Below are positions 9,830 through 23,211 of a DNA stretch of 64,000 nucleotides, piece after piece. The notes below the pieces were generated by a model. That model had not been told where the DNA came from. It did not search any database and was given only the letters and a program-made list of their open reading frames with translations. The first letter of the stretch is position 1; the number at the start of each line of letters is the position of its first letter. Both the position numbers and the translations under genes were made by a program. Source of the DNA: Bimuria novae-zelandiae CBS 107.79 (Eukaryota > Ascomycota > Dothideomycetes > Pleosporales > Didymosphaeriaceae); assembly GCA_010015655.1 (NCBI GenBank), contig ML976793.1, forward strand, positions 1-64,000, in the 5' to 3' direction.

Positions 9830-12800
9830 TCACCAATGCCTGTCACTTCCGAAATCCCATCGCGCCGGTGGTAACACGGAAGGCCTCCCATACTCAGTAT
9901 TGTACCCTGAACTGCGACCCTGGCCATTGCTACATCTGCTTCGCAAGCTTCTCTTCCGCCTGCGCTGCGTCTCCGCGCACTTCTCCACAAACTTCCTCTT
10001 AGCCTTCTGACTACTGCTCAGGCCCGCGTACTTTGCCTTCTGCTTCTTCAACTCTTCCTCTGTATCCCGTCTCTTCTGTCGTGTCTGCTTGAACGCAGTC
10101 ACTGCCGGCTGGTACATGTGCAGGTTTCCAAGCTGCTGGCTTTCGTAGTGTTTGAACTTGACTATCTTGTCCGCGCCAAGCTTGACCATGTCCATTTGTT
10201 CCTCTTCGGTCAGGGTGACATCGTCAGAGACGTCGATGTCTTTCAGAAGGCCCCCAAAATCTGCTAAAAAGCTGATACGAAACAGGCGCGCTTCGGAGCA
10301 CCTGTTCCACCCTGCCACGGTGTTGGCTACATGGCGGATCACCACGATTATGAGATTGATGGAAATTCCACGATCGCGCAGCATCCTCACAAGATGCTGG
10401 ACCGCCCTTTGGAGAGCGTGGTCAGCGGTAACTGGATAACCTCCCAGGATAGGCGCGGAGAACAGCCAAAGCGTGTTCAAATGGCTCATGGGCGACGAGG
10501 CCGCCTATGAGATTGTCAGCGTTTTGAGACGAGGAGATTTAAGTCGGTTTAGCTTACCGCAAAATCTGTAGCATCCATGAGGAATTGTTGCGACACCTGA
10601 TCATGTTTCAATGGATCTTGAATCATATCCCACTCTACCCCGTACTTCAACGTCGCTGTCGCTTTGGGGGCAAATCTTCCGATCTCGATGCTCGAGAACT
10701 GTCGTCCGCCCAAAAAATGGGAAACTATCTCAAAGGTAGGTGTCGCAAACTCTTCCAGTTCTCCCACGTATTCCAGAACTTGATGGACACACTGCACCTT
10801 CATTTGGTACACACTCTTGATTAGGCGGAGTAGCAGACTGTAGGCAACGTATTCGATTTCTGGGGCAGCGTCTCTCATCTAATTAGCCTACGCAACCTGT
10901 TAGACTTGTATGAGTTCTGTGACCATGCGATCAAAGCTCATCTTGGTTTCGAGGAAATCTCTCAAGAGATCGCTTTCGACTGGATTTGGTACCTGTGCAA
11001 CCTGATCCGGCCAGTACAGGTTATTCGCAACGGTGAGCGACTGTATTGTAGCGGGCAAGAGTCTTCTGAAAAGCTGCATCTGGAACCCGTAGAGCGTGAG
11101 CTTCGTGAGAATTGTCGTTTCTGCTAGACTCACATAGTTGCTAACAATCAAGCTGGCTTGATCGGCTTGATCGGGCTTGATGATCACGTGACAGGTCAAT
11201 CAAGCCAAGCCTAGAGTTTAAAACTTAGGTTCCAATCAAGCCTTAGAGGGCAGGCTTGATTGGAAAGCTTAATTAGCTTAATAACTTAGCACTACTAGCG
11301 AGGTTTTTAATAAGGCTTTTAAGTTACCTGTATAGATAATCTTGTAATAATTTTTTAGTGTTATAGCTAGCTTAGTAAGCCTTTTAGCGCTCTATTTTAG
11401 TATACCTATATACCTAAAAAGCGCGTCCTCCTATCTTTTTTAGTGCTCACAACGTATACTATATTACCCTTTCTAATTACTTTTACTATTATCGCTACTA
11501 TGCTAGCGCCCTAAACTATTAAGTAAAAGTATAAAAGTAGTAATAGCCTAAATAAGCGCGTAAAGCTAAGTAGTACTACGTTATAGCCTATTAATGTTAA
11601 CGCGTCGCAGTCTTAGCGTATATTACTATGCAAAGTAATAGTTATAGTAAGCTAGGTAAGCTAGGCGACTATAGTGCCTACCTTTAAATTAAGATTACGC
11701 AATACCTAAGCCGCAGACGCCCTTATCGCGCCTACTAAGGGCAGTAAAGCCACCATAGTGGCTATAGTAGAGGACAATAATGCAGTAGAGGAGGGATTTA
11801 ACGCGCTATTTAAGGATAACTTTAAAGGTATTAACTTTCTACGCCTGCCTAAATATATAAAGCTACTAGTAACCTAGAAGTAGAAGAAAAGCTAGATATA
11901 CTAGCACGGTTATTATGTTGCACTACGCAACAACCTATCGCGAATCTTCTTTATCTACTGTTACTACTACTAGCGTAAGGTTATAGATGCTAGCGGCGGT
12001 GGCTTATATAAGATAATAATATTAACGTTAATATTAGCGCGCTACCTCGAGTAAAAGAAGCGTAATTATAGTTACCTTACGCTAAGTAAGGCGCGCCTAA
12101 TAAAGGTAGTTAATAGGTTACTACGTGCTATTATTAAGAATAGTAAGATTAAGGTTACTTAGGCTATTACTAACAAGCTATTAGGCTTTAACTACTAGGA
12201 CTTTCGTATAGTAGCTATTAGCTAGCTTATTAAAAATAATTACCTGCTACGTGAATTTAAAATGCTAGCTTTTCGCGCAATGCTTAAGGCTGTAAATCTA
12301 GAGGTAGCTAGAGCTTTATAGACTTACTATATAAGCGTGTCGCGCTTTATTATACGTTTATACAAGCACTTGCAGCCTATTATTAAGGCTATGTTATTAA
12401 TAGTACTAAGTAAAATTTACATTAGCTTTAATAGATAAATAATAAAGGGAGGTAAACGCGGCTTTCTAGGCGTTATTACGCACTATATTAATAGTAACGG
12501 CGAGGTTATTAACCTGCCTATCGCGCTATTATAGCTAACAGGCGCCTATAGCAAAGAGAAAATTAGTAAGATTATTAGTAAGTTACTATAATAGTTTAGT
12601 ATAGACTAATACAGTATTAGTTACTTTGTCCTTAATAACGCTAGTAATAACGACACCGCTGTCCTCGCGCTTACTTATAGGATAGGCTTTAGCATAACCT
12701 ATCGCTACCTCTATTATAGGCCTTATACTCTTAACCTTATTAGATAGACGCTGCTTTAGGGAAACGACGCTAACGCGTTTAATAATAATATTAGTAATCT

Positions 12801-15279
12801 AGACGTAAGTTAGTAACTTTTTACCTATTTTACGCGTATATATCGCTGCCTGCGTCGTGCTTTGTACTTACTTCCTGCCCTCCTAGTTAGATCTTAGGAG
12901 TAGTTACTAATAATTAGCAGGACGAAAGCGATTTTATGCATACTTAGCGTAAAGGCGGCCCTCTTAGCGTCTTTTTAGACATTATTAGGCATATTAAAAC
13001 GCCCTAGTAGCATAAGCTTTTTAATAACTTTTAGCGTATTACTAACGCTAAGCTGCCTATAGAGGCGCGTAGTAAAATATTAGAGCTAGTAAAGCCTATT
13101 ATTACTTACTAAAACTTATTCTACTCTACTTTTAAGCGCGCTATTAAATTGCAACCTGCTATTAACGCGTACGCTACCTATTATATTCGCCGTATTTATA
13201 ATAAGGATATATTTATAGCTAGTTACTATAATAAGTTGCCTAACGCGTAGCCTTAGATAAGATCTAATAAGCTATTAGCTACTAACTAGGCCGTAATTAC
13301 TAAGTATATTAAAGTATTACGACCGCTAAAGCTCGTAATAAAGCGCCTTAAGGGTCGTAGTAAAGGTGTTAAAAGCGCTAATAACGTTAATAGCCCTCTT
13401 AAGAGTAGCCGTTACGGCGTAATTACTAAGATTATATTTATTTTTAAGTATATACTTTCGTACTACGAGCAGCGCGTTGAAGCCTATAAGGCTATTAACT
13501 ATAACGCCTATAAAGAAGCGTCTAAAGACTATCTTGCAATTAACCTACGCGCCGCCTAGGCGAAAGCTAATTAATACTACTCTAAGCTTGACTACTTACC
13601 TGCGTACTACGCCGCTATAATGCTCTACCTATACTATAAGAACTACTGCGAGACTGTCTAGGCTAATAGGCCTGACTAGATTACTAGTAATAACATCGCG
13701 TTTTAGGCGCTTTAGGGTAAGTATAAAGACTTAGTAGCGCGCCCTACCGCGGTGAGACGCCCTATAGTTATTAGTAACGATATTAACGACGCTATTAACG
13801 CCCTTATTAACCTTAAGGCAACAGTAGTAGCAGCGGCCGCTAATGACAGCGACCTAGACGAATATTAGCGATGGAAGAAGTGGGAGCTGAGAGTAGAGAA
13901 AGGTTCTGAAGCTGCTAATAACCTTATTAAATACTAGGTAGGATTGCGTGATTGCTACCCGAACCTCGCTTGCATGGCCCTTGACCTTATCTCTATTCTA
14001 GCTTCTAGTTGTGAGTGTAAGCGCATGTTTAGCGAGCTTAGCGACCTTCTTAAGCCTTAAAGACGCGCGATCTTACTATAGTTATTAGTAGCTATATAGT
14101 GCGTACGGAGGTGGCTTAAGGCTAGCTTTAGCGAAGGCTACAACCCCACGCGACGTACGATAGACGAAGAGCTAGATTTAATATACTAGCAAGGCAATTA
14201 GGATAGGGACAGCTATAATAAGTAATTTTTAATATAAACCTTATCTAATACGCACCTAATCGTTAAGCCATTAAGCCTCTATTAAGCTTTCTAATTAAGC
14301 CGACCCTAAAACCTCTATTAAGCTAATTAAGCTAAGCCTTAGGGTACTTATTGCAAGCCTCAAGCCAAGCCGACTGCTGAGGCTTGATCGGCTTGATTGT
14401 TAGCAACTATGCAGACTCAACGAGCTATATAGATCGAATATATTGCAGTCGTCATCGCGTGGATCTGACCAAAACAAAACTGCTTCTCCAGTGACTGCGC
14501 TGTGTTTCTGACGGAGAGCATTTGCTGTCCTGATATTAGACCCGGGCCGAATGTAGACGTACTTCAGCTGAGAAACGCGATATTCACCTTCGGAAAGGAG
14601 ACCCACAACGACACCCCATATCGACTTAGCGTACTGAAGATTGGGAGCCTCCTCTTCTAAAGCTCTTGGTAGTACCGTGTGATTGGGTAGGTAGATAGCC
14701 AGAAGGAGCTTCTGGTAGCACTCATAGCCGACTTTTGCCAAGGTACTGATATTAGTAAACCCAACATAATGGCGTAGTCGAGGTGTCTTGTTGCCAAAGG
14801 ATTCAAGCACTTTTTTGAGTTGGTCTTGATTGAAGAAGGTGCTGTGCTCATAATTAATGAGTAGAATTGGTGATTCATGTGCATATTTGATGAAGTGATC
14901 CATGCTCATCGAGTGGTCCCGAGAAAGTATCCGTGCTAGGCTCAGGGAAGGTATGTCTATAAGACCGAAGTCGCGATGCAGAAGCGGGCTATATCGCCCA
15001 TGAAAATATTTGTTGACATTGACTAAGGCGCGACGGTGCTTGACGATCAACGGCCATAATGTTAGCACTTCCAGCGACCCGATTGCAACGGTATGCCTGA
15101 GAGAACATGCTCTCATGTACGACTGTAAGTCGGCCATTGTACTACCCACCCTGGGGTAACACATTGGTAATTGACCTTGCTGCTTCAGATTGTCTTTAGG
15201 AAAAACTCACCAAATCAAATATTGAATCGTGCAGCTCCGGAGGCAGCTTCATGATGGGAGGTCGAGTTTCTGTAGACAT
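9830..15279 (-). pseudogene. F-box-like gene disrupted by a hAT transposon
   Basis: Reading leftward, a first exon 15211-15279 starts MSTETRPPIMKLPPELHDSI, an F-box-like LPPEL start. A long frame follows from about 15164 to the transposon at 14411, resumes at 11132 and runs to about 10908, then 10558-10878 and, after a good 53 bp intron (10505-10557, GTAAGC donor, CTGAC branch), 9830-10504. Removing the transposon and one copy of the 8 bp duplication keeps the frame across the break. Two places remain unsolved: the junction after the first exon (GTGAGT donor, but no acceptor that gives both a normal intron length and the right frame) and three in-frame stops between 10879 and 10908, which need a very short intron or are mutations. 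The C-terminal part is Lys/Arg/Glu-rich, probably coiled coil. Not functional as it stands. Confidence 0.7.
11133..14411 (+). mobile_element. hAT-family DNA transposon, RIP-mutated, inserted in the F-box-like gene
   Basis: Terminal inverted repeats CATAGTTGCTAACAATCAAG at both ends, with further GGCTTGATCGG motifs inside. Flanks TAGACTCA (11125-11132) and CAGACTCA (14412-14419) form an 8 bp target duplication with one C/T mismatch of the RIP type. The transposase is on the plus strand and riddled with TAG/TAA codons, but fragments are clear: GVITHYINSNGE (about 12470) followed by FVLNNASNNDTA (about 12630), and near 13950-14055 DCYPNLACMALDLISILASS followed by CECKRMFSE, the C-terminal dimerisation region of hAT transposases. 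Length 3279 bp fits an originally autonomous element. Confidence 0.93.
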
Positions 15280-15828
15280 TGTGCCGGAGCTGTGAAATGT
15301 GGGGGTGGGAAGGAAGAGGTAACAAGATCTATAAAAGAGTGATCAGTACGTCGTATGGCGAAGCCTGAAACAAGTATCCATGGAACTAGAAAACGTCGAT
15401 GAGGGTGAAAGGGAGAGAACAGCTCGATGGTGCAGGCGGTGGATGATAGATCCGTTTGCCAAGGTCGAGCTGCCAATCTATGCGTCGGTCGCTCCTTCCC
15501 TGACTGCCCCAACCGCGACCTACCCCGCCCTGCTCCGGCACCTTCTTGATCTCGGATTCTTCAGAATCAGCTGCTGCCACTACTTCTGGCCCCTCCTTCG
15601 GAAATCCTCTCTTAACCGCTATCCAACTCGCAATCGCGGCTTTCCATTTCTCAATCTTGATTCTACTCTCGACATATATGCCCGCGAGTCGAGGTCGAGA
15701 ATGTCAGTGCAGGTTGAAAAGTCGCTGCAAGCAATCTAAACGCATGCAGTATGTCATCTACTACTCACCCAGCATGGATGGACCAACATTTTCAATACAA
15801 GGTACGTGAGGCCGATCAGTATTCTGTG

Positions 15829-16001
15829 GCTCTTACCTTACATGATAGTTGCTCCTACCATGACGTGGTTGTGACTTTCCTTCCACCTCTCTAGGACTAG
15901 TGTTGTTTGTGCCTGCGCACCTATCCCCCGCACTGTCAACATCGCCCTCACACGGGCCACCTATCTATAGCCAATCAGCAACTAGAGACTCTTAACACCA
16001 A
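15829..16001 (+). repeat. Mosaic dispersed repeat, copy ii (modules B-inverted and C); left arm of RIP island
   Basis: 15829-15920 is the reverse complement of module B at 7615-7708. 15921-16001 (module C, with CGGGCCACCTAT at 15953-15964) is the reverse complement of 24157-24240. It ends in AACACCAA, exactly where RIP-type sequence starts, and the right arm ends at the mirrored word TTGGTGTT (24157-24164). Confidence 0.7.
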
Positions 16002-16429
16002 ATCTACATCCTTATACTAGCAATTTCTATTTATTAGGTAAAGTCTACCTATTTTAAAATTACTTATATTTATAAACATGCTAAGAGCTATAAGGCTATT
16101 TAGCAATAATATTAACTTTATAAAATATATAAAATATAGCAAAAAAGTAGATATTTTACTACTTTTGCTGCGTAAGCCACTACCTAACTAAAGACCACTT
16201 AATATTAATAACCTACGTATTTTTAGAGGCACTTAGCTACCTAAAGGTACTAATAAAAGTTTTTTTTTTTTTTTATTTAGTTTTTAATACTAACGTTTTT
16301 AACTAAATTATATATTATATAAATTAGTATATTAAGCTTTTATAAACTGCCTTGTTGTCTACTTACCGTAGCTAGAAGCCTACCTCTCTAAGTAAGTTAT
16401 ATACATGCTTAGCGATTATTGACTATATA

Positions 16430-16970
16430 GCCGTCCATAGAGAGTCATCTCTGGCAGAATACTGGGTTAAACTCCACGGCCTGGCGCCTACGCACAAAGT
16501 TAACAAGTTTATAAGGCAAGAACGCTAACAGTAGCTAGATAGATTTATATATTTAATAGACCTAAATTAGTCTTTTAAGTCCTTATTAAAATATATATAA
16601 GATCTTTTTAAGTTGTTTCGCAAGCGCACTTTTAAGTATTAAATTATTAATAAGTACTTTTACGTTAATAAGGCTATAGTAAGATTTATAAGGCAAGTAA
16701 GTAAAATTATAATAATTAAAATAAAGCTAACTCCTAAAGAATACAAAATCTAGTACTTAGCTAATAATAGAGTAATTTTAAACTAATTAATTTATACTAG
16801 AGGAGCTAGCTAAGGACCTATTAATTTACTTATAATTATAAGTGTAATTTTTACTTTTATAAAATTAGTCTTTATTATTTTTATGCTTATTAAAGACTCT
16901 AATAGTAATTACTTATTTCCGCTAAATTATTATACTGTTGAATGGGCTCTTTTAGCTAGCTACTTATAGG
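16430..16970 (+). mobile_element. piggyBac-like transposase remnant
   Basis: Frames around 16460-16960 show AEYWVKLHGLAPTHKVNKF, then LTPKEYKI, YLANNRVILN, LIYTRGASQGPIN and PLNYYTVEWALLASYL, broken by TAG codons. The pattern KxxPKGYKxWxLxDxGxxLxxxxYTG is typical of the DDE_Tnp_1_7 (piggyBac) catalytic region, allowing for RIP changes such as D to N and W to stop. A TTAA sits at 15993-15996 beside the left arm and another at 24151-24154, but no matching terminal repeats could be proved. Confidence 0.5.
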
Positions 16971-16989
16971 ATAAGCACTTAAGTAGTAA

Positions 16990-17190
16990 GAGTAAGAGTA
17001 GTGTACAGTGTGCACAGCGTACGGATGGTAGGGGTGGGCAATAATATCTGGTTCTTGCTTGTCTTGTTCGTCGTACGGACGAAAAGGAGAATATGTACAT
17101 GTTCGCGCACGGCTGTTCGCGCACGTGCACGCGCATCCTTCTCGCGCGATAACTAGTATTCCGACCGTAACGCTACTGCGTACGGACATA
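16990..17190. other. GC-richer block inside the RIP island
   Basis: About 200 bp that has escaped the TpA bias of its surroundings. It contains CGTACGGA three times (about 17030, 17070 and 17181) and GTTCGCGCACG twice. It could be a solo LTR (a TGTCCGTACG start on the minus strand) but no target duplication was found. Confidence 0.35.
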
Positions 17191-18143
17191 TACTATATAA
17201 AATAATAATCGCTTTAATACTATTCTTATACTTAAATTTCTAAGATTTTAAAGCGTAGGCTATGCAGACACTATCTATATAATAAAAATAATAATAGAAA
17301 AGAGGTTTAATAAAGAAGCTATTATAAAATTAATATTAAAATTACTAACTACGTTATAGCGCGCGCGCTTATAGCTAGCAAAAAAATAGTTTAATAAAGA
17401 CCTAGTAAAGCTTAAGACGCAGTTTACGAACAAGCTAGAGTAAAAAGTAACGTACTAGGTATTATTAAAGAGTAAAGAAGTCTTAGAGGTAGCATAGAGA
17501 AATAATTAAGTTATGCTTTTTATAAGTACTATTATAGAATATAAGTTACTTACTTTCACTTCAGTGCTAAAACCCTACTAAGACTACTTTAACAATATTT
17601 TCTACTAGCTTTTTAACTTATATAAAGGCTTTATTAACCTAGTAAGCTCTCTTTAAATAAGAAGAAACCTTTTAAATCCGCTTTTAAAAATAACGCTATT
17701 AAACTACTAAATATACTAAAAATAATAGATAACTATAATAAGCACAAGAGTAAGGTAAATTAGTTTAATTAAATAAAAAGCTACTATTGCGTTTAGTAAG
17801 TTAAGAGGCGTATATAAAAGCCTTTGTAGTACTTTCTGCTAGATCTTACACTTAATAATTACTATAGGCTTTCTACTTACTCCCTAAGCGCGGCTAAATA
17901 TAGCGGCTATAAGAAGTTTCTTTATTACTTTATATAGTAGCTTTTTAAGCGTCAAGGCTAGCTTACACGTAGTTTAAGCAAGCGTAAAAGAGCTTAAAAT
18001 ATTATTATTAGTAAAAATAGTACTCTTAAGTCTATTACGCTTTTTCTAAATGCTTAAGCCTATATTAATAACTATAAAGCTAAGCGTACTTTTATTATTA
18101 GTAGGCTAGCTTATACGCCTCTAAGTCACGTATTTAATAATTT

Positions 18144-18601
18144 TGTTAGGTTCCATCCAGGATAGCTGGTCCTAAATGGGCTAAGGTTGGTTCTCGGGCA
18201 GGAGTACTAGTAGGACGGGAAAGGGTTGTAGTGATAGCTTGCGCCTGTCACTAAGGGCGTTGGTATTAAAGGTGTGTATAGCATAATTAAATCAACAAGG
18301 TTGCTTATTTAGATCTAAACGATAGATTAATAAACAGGTTAAACACGAATGCCTTAAGGGTATTCGTGTAGGTTTATATATAAGAGGGGTAAACCTTACC
18401 GTCCATCTCTCTTTCTACTATCCCTAGATTCTAATAGATGGTCGCGCCGTCCGTGGATAGTGCACCTTCCACAATCTTAGCAGGATAGTATGTCTTGGCT
18501 GGATGGTACATTACGTGACCTCGGTTACGCGACCCCGCCAAGTGTCACTTCCACTAAGGCCCGTTGGTCCTCCGCGTTCCATACATGTTCAGATCCTAAC
18601 A
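18144..18601 (+). repeat. LTR-like repeat (458 bp), family shared with 41753-42165
   Basis: Runs from TGTTAGGTTCC to GATCCTAACA with the usual TG...CA ends. Shares GGGCAGGAGTACTAGTA and both termini with the solo LTR at 41753-42165. Flanks AATTT and TCTTT do not form a clear duplication, so it may be a solo LTR with mutated flanks or one end of a lost element. The right half is GC-rich and little mutated. Confidence 0.65.
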
Positions 18602-18628
18602 TCTTTACGCTATACTTATAGCTCTTAG

Positions 18629-18852
18629 TGTCCGATTATATGGCCTCTATCTGTTGTGGACATGAGGCTGGAGCACTCTCTCTTTTGTACTATTCTAAAT
18701 AGGGCTAGCGCTGTAGCGGCACTTATTTGGAGCCTCGCACACATCTGCATTCCACACACACACAGAACACTAACATCATTAATAAATCATCACAACTATT
18801 AATTCTCATCATTACATTATCTTAAAGTGATAGAACACTATTAAATCTAATA
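18629..18852 (+). repeat. 5' LTR of the full-length copia element
   Basis: 224 bp, starting TGTCCGATTATATGG. It ends ATCTAATA where the 3' LTR has ATCTGACA, that is CpA/TpG turned to TpA. LTRs are identical at insertion, so the differences measure later mutation. Confidence 0.93.
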
Positions 18853-21800
18853 ATTAAGAGTCTCACTGCCTTAACTAAACCTTAAAAAAGGATAATATCG
18901 CTGTTAACACTCCGCGACTCAACAATCGTGTTAACTAATTACACTAACTACACACCATGGCTGCTGCAGCTAAAAGCGCGATGCGAACTAATAGATATAT
19001 AGCCTATTATTAACCTAGATAGAGCCAAACTCCCACGCAAAAGGCCGACACCGCCGTCGCCGCCAGAAATAGCAAGTTACTAACTGATTATCCGCGTAAA
19101 CGACGACGATCAACAGAACCCTCTAATACGCCCATCAGAGCTATCAAACTCAGGACTCAAGGCATATAAGGAGGACATTAAGTTCTATAAGATATAGCTT
19201 AAAGACTACAAGATAAAAGACAAGGAATACCGCGAGGAGAGATTAAGTCTTGAGAAAGTGGTTATCCACATCTAATCCACTATGTCGCCACACCTGCAAC
19301 GCAACTGCTGCAAGCCTAGAGAGTAAATCTAGTAATAGATTACGTCTCTAACACAGACCGTAGGCGTTGATAAAGAAGACAAGCGGGATAGAGTAAGAGC
19401 ACGATACCTACAGGCCCTTAAGCTAATAAGATAACCCTTAAACTAGGATACCTGGCTGACTAAGTATAATTAGGCAGCTATAAAAGCAGAGACAAATAAT
19501 ATCGCTAAAATATAATTAATCTATAATACTATAAAGGACTTCCTAACTGCGATTATAAAGGCTACTCCCACTTAGGGCGTGTCCTTTCAAGAAACTGGAC
19601 GCCGAGACGCAGATATGACAAGAAAGGAGATAATAAAACGCTTCCGAGAACATATGGCAATACTCTACCCGATTAAGGGCAAACAGCATAGGGGCGCCTT
19701 TGCTACTAGTAAGCTATCTCTCGCTACTAGTAGTGCATCCACCCCGGACACTAACAGGGACGCCTCTCACGCTGCCGAAGACGCGCCATCTTCTATGAAT
19801 AGCTAACGTGGACGGGGGAGACCTCGATAAAAATGATCCTTTAGTCAAAGTACCATATCCAAGTAGTCTTCGATAGAGGATACAATAGCAGTTAAAGGCA
19901 AAAAATGCCCTACTTATAAACAAAGGCATAGTCTAAAAGACTACTTCTACGCATATCTAGATCATGCACTAGAGTGGTTTAGGCCACGACCTAGCTTTGC
20001 AGACATAGTATAATACAGAATCTAAAATAATTCACATCTACAAGAGGAGATGAGGAAGGTGAAAAGACTAAAGTCTTAAACACCTAGAATTAAATTATTG
20101 CATACTCCCACTCTAACTCGAATTACTAAGGCTAATGATGAGTGACTAGATAGACGCAAGATTACTAAAATCCTAGCGAGCTTCTAAGCCGCATCCTTCT
20201 ATAATAAATTAAACACGTACCTATTGCGATGCTCAGCCATACTCGATTTAGGCATAACCTGCCATATCTTCAACGACATCGATCGCTTTGTCTTATACCA
20301 GCCACCGGCGCCAGGAGACTTCATATAGGCAGGGAATACACAAATATAGATTAAAGGATACGGAAGTGTCTATCTCAACATACAGAGTGCAAGCGGCAAT
20401 CGAATAATATAGCTAGACAATATAGCCTATTGCCCTGATTTGCTCTGCAACCTTATATCGTTCCGATTACTCCAGAGGCAAGGCCTTTGGTGGGACATAA
20501 GGGCAGACCCAACGACTCTAAAGAGAAGAGACAATACTGTGCTAGCAGAACTCTAAGAATTACATAGACAATGGGTGTTAGAACATAGAATAAGGCTAGT
20601 AGGTAGTATTCCTACTGATGCTGCGCACGCCACTCACAAGACTAATACACGCACTAAACAAAGACCGCAGAAGGCAAACGCATGGACCTAGCACTAGCGA
20701 CTAGGCTATCTAGGCCCTTAGGCCCTCGAACACCTCGTGCAGCAATCTAAGGGGGTGAGGATTAAAGGTCTCCTTACGGTTAAATGTGACGCCTGCGGCA
20801 AAGTAAAACTAAAACGGCAAATACGCTGGCAAGCCAGGGAGCGAACTAAAGGCCCTGGCGAGCGAGTCGTAATAGACTTTCACGACTATAAAGCAGACAG
20901 CTTAACAAGAGAAAAGAGCTAAATACTAATTACTAATTAATTCTCTGGCTTCGCATGGGACTTCTACTTTAAGGATAACCGCCTAGCACGGTTAATTATT
21001 AAATTACTTAGCACTTTTGTATAGTTTATAGAAGTACAATACAACGTTACGGTAAAAGTAATTAAATCTAACAACGAGATCTTCTCTATTAAGGCTAATA
21101 TTAAGAAGTAGTGCGCAGCGCAAGATATTAAGATTAAGCCTTTAGTACTAGATACCTAAGCACAAAATAGAGGAGTAGAACGCTTAGGGGGTGTAATTAA
21201 GGAGAAAGCGCGCGCAATGCGACTTAACTCTAATCTACTATAGTAGATGTGGCCTGAGATTACCTGAGCTACGGTCTACCTATATAATTAAACGCTAAAC
21301 TACACTAACTAATAGCGATCTCTATACGAAGTGTTCTTTACGATAGTAGCCTTTTAGAATGGCATTATTACCTAATTAAAGAAGCCTAATTAAGCTTACC
21401 TAAAAGCATATGGCTGTAAAGTGTTTGCGATGACTAACGACACAAAACGCAGCAAAAGTAGGCTTTAGAGGCTTAACCCTAAAGCATAGATTGGCTACCT
21501 TATTAGCTACAAATCAACCAACATCTAGAGAATATGGATTCCCTCTCTAGCAAAGACGATCAGTACTCGCGATGTAATATTCGATGAGGATACTATATTC
21601 TTAGGCAAAACCAAAGACCTAATAGACAACCTTATACACAGCACATTAGAAGAAATAGCAGTCTAGGTGCGATTAGTAGAGTTACCTCCCTCACCTCAAT
21701 AAGAGCATGCCACTGAGTCCTTCTTTGAGGATGAGACAATCAGTAAAGCGCCAGAGGAAGAGGCTCCTGAGTGCAGGCAAGGCAGAAGAGCTGGGTACAA

Positions 21801-22038
21801 ATATCCAACGCCTCCATCAACGCCGCCACCAGTAACACTCCTTGCACAACTAATAGCAGGAGACAATTAAGCTATACCACCACAAATAGTGCAAACAGGA
21901 TAGTTGCAAACAAGCCTATAGGTCGTAGCCTTTATAGCAGGCACCGAAGCCGGCAGCAGCGGCAAATACAAAGGCAAGGTTCTTAATAAGGCGCAGCTTT
22001 AACAAATAATCACATTAGGCAAGAAGCCACATCGAAGT

Positions 22039-23211
22039 GTGCTTCCAGAGCCACCCACATGCCGAAGCAAGCTCGAAGATCACTCTCTTCATGATATGTG
22101 GAAGGAAGCAGAACGATCCCATCTACAGAGCCACAAGGAAATGAAGTCTTGGAGCGAGGTCGTAGCAGCTCCAGTAAAGGCAGCAGGCCATCAAATCCTC
22201 GACTGCATGTGGGTATATACCTACAAGCTCGACAAGCACCATCGATTACAGAAGTGCAAGGCAAGGCTAGTAGTGCAAGGCGATCAACAGCGGCACCTAA
22301 CCTCGCAAGAAACCTACGCCGCAACACTTATAGGACGATCATTCCGCATGCTTATAGCAATTGCAGCTCAGTTCGACCTAGAGCTTATCCAACACGACGT
22401 TACCAATGCGTTTGTCCACGCAAAGCTAGACAGAGAAATCTACATAAGAATGCCCCGCAGATACTCGCAAGCAGGCACAGTCCTCAAACTACACAAAGCA
22501 CTCTATGGACTACGCATATCTCCACTGCTTTGGCAGAGAGAGTTCACATCAACACTCCGCGATATTGGCTTTAAAACAGTGCCTCACGAACCATGCTGCC
22601 TTATCAAGGACGGCATCATTATCTTCTTCTATGTGGATGATCTTATCATCGCCTATCAGAAGAATCACGAGCCTGCAGCAAAAGCAGCTATTAAAGAGAT
22701 AAGAACTAAATTTACCCTTACTAGCAGGAAAGACCTGCAATGGTTTCTAGGAATTAAAATTATTAGGGACCGCTTAAACAGAAAGATCTGGCTTTCACAA
22801 GCATTATACATCGTCAAAATATCGCGCCTCATTGATCACTATGAGATTCGCCACAATACCCCGATGGGTTCAATCGAATTACTCCCAAGAACAGGACTAG
22901 CCAGCAAGGGTGAGATCAATCGATACCAGCGCAAAGTCGGATCAATTCTCTATGCTATAGTCACAACTCGACTAGATATCACCTTTGCAAGCTCCAGATT
23001 ATCACGATTTTTATCCAACCCAAGCAAAGAGCACCAAGCGGCTACTGACCAAGTTCTCCTCTATCTTGCTAATACCAAATCACTAGGTCTTCAGCTTGGG
23101 GGTGCAGATACTCTAGAAGTAGCAAGCGACGCATCCTTTGCCGATAATACACTCAATCGCAAGAGTTCACAAGGATACATTATCAAGCTATTTAGCGGCC
23201 TGATTGCCTAG
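22039..23211 (+). pseudogene. Reverse transcriptase-RNase H part of copia polyprotein, longest surviving frame
   Basis: An open frame of 390 codons within the polyprotein; it does not begin at a true gene start. Motifs: KARLVVQGDQQRH, QHDVTNAFVHAKLD, LHKALYGLRISPLLWQREF, and the catalytic FYVDDL near residue 198. The RNase H start VASDASFADN lies near residue 367. The frame stops at a TAG at 23209-23211 (GATTGCC then TAG), and homologous sequence continues in frame beyond (KASKQDTVTT), so a tryptophan codon was probably converted to TAG. It would act in cDNA synthesis in virus-like particles if intact. Confidence 0.9.

Larger units (their letters stand above)
16002..18143 (+). mobile_element. 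RIP-destroyed transposon remains, left part of island
   Basis: TpA-saturated sequence with stops in all frames. A piggyBac-like transposase trace lies at about 16430-16970. Further right, around 17280-18120, there is only a vague trace of a coding frame (for example KRFNKEAIIKLILK), which I cannot classify. A homopolymer T run sits at about 16260-16274. Confidence 0.6.

Noticed and set aside
18139..18606. Target duplication for the 458 bp LTR
   Set aside because: AATTT and TCTTT differ at two of five positions, not by RIP-type changes, so no duplication is claimed.
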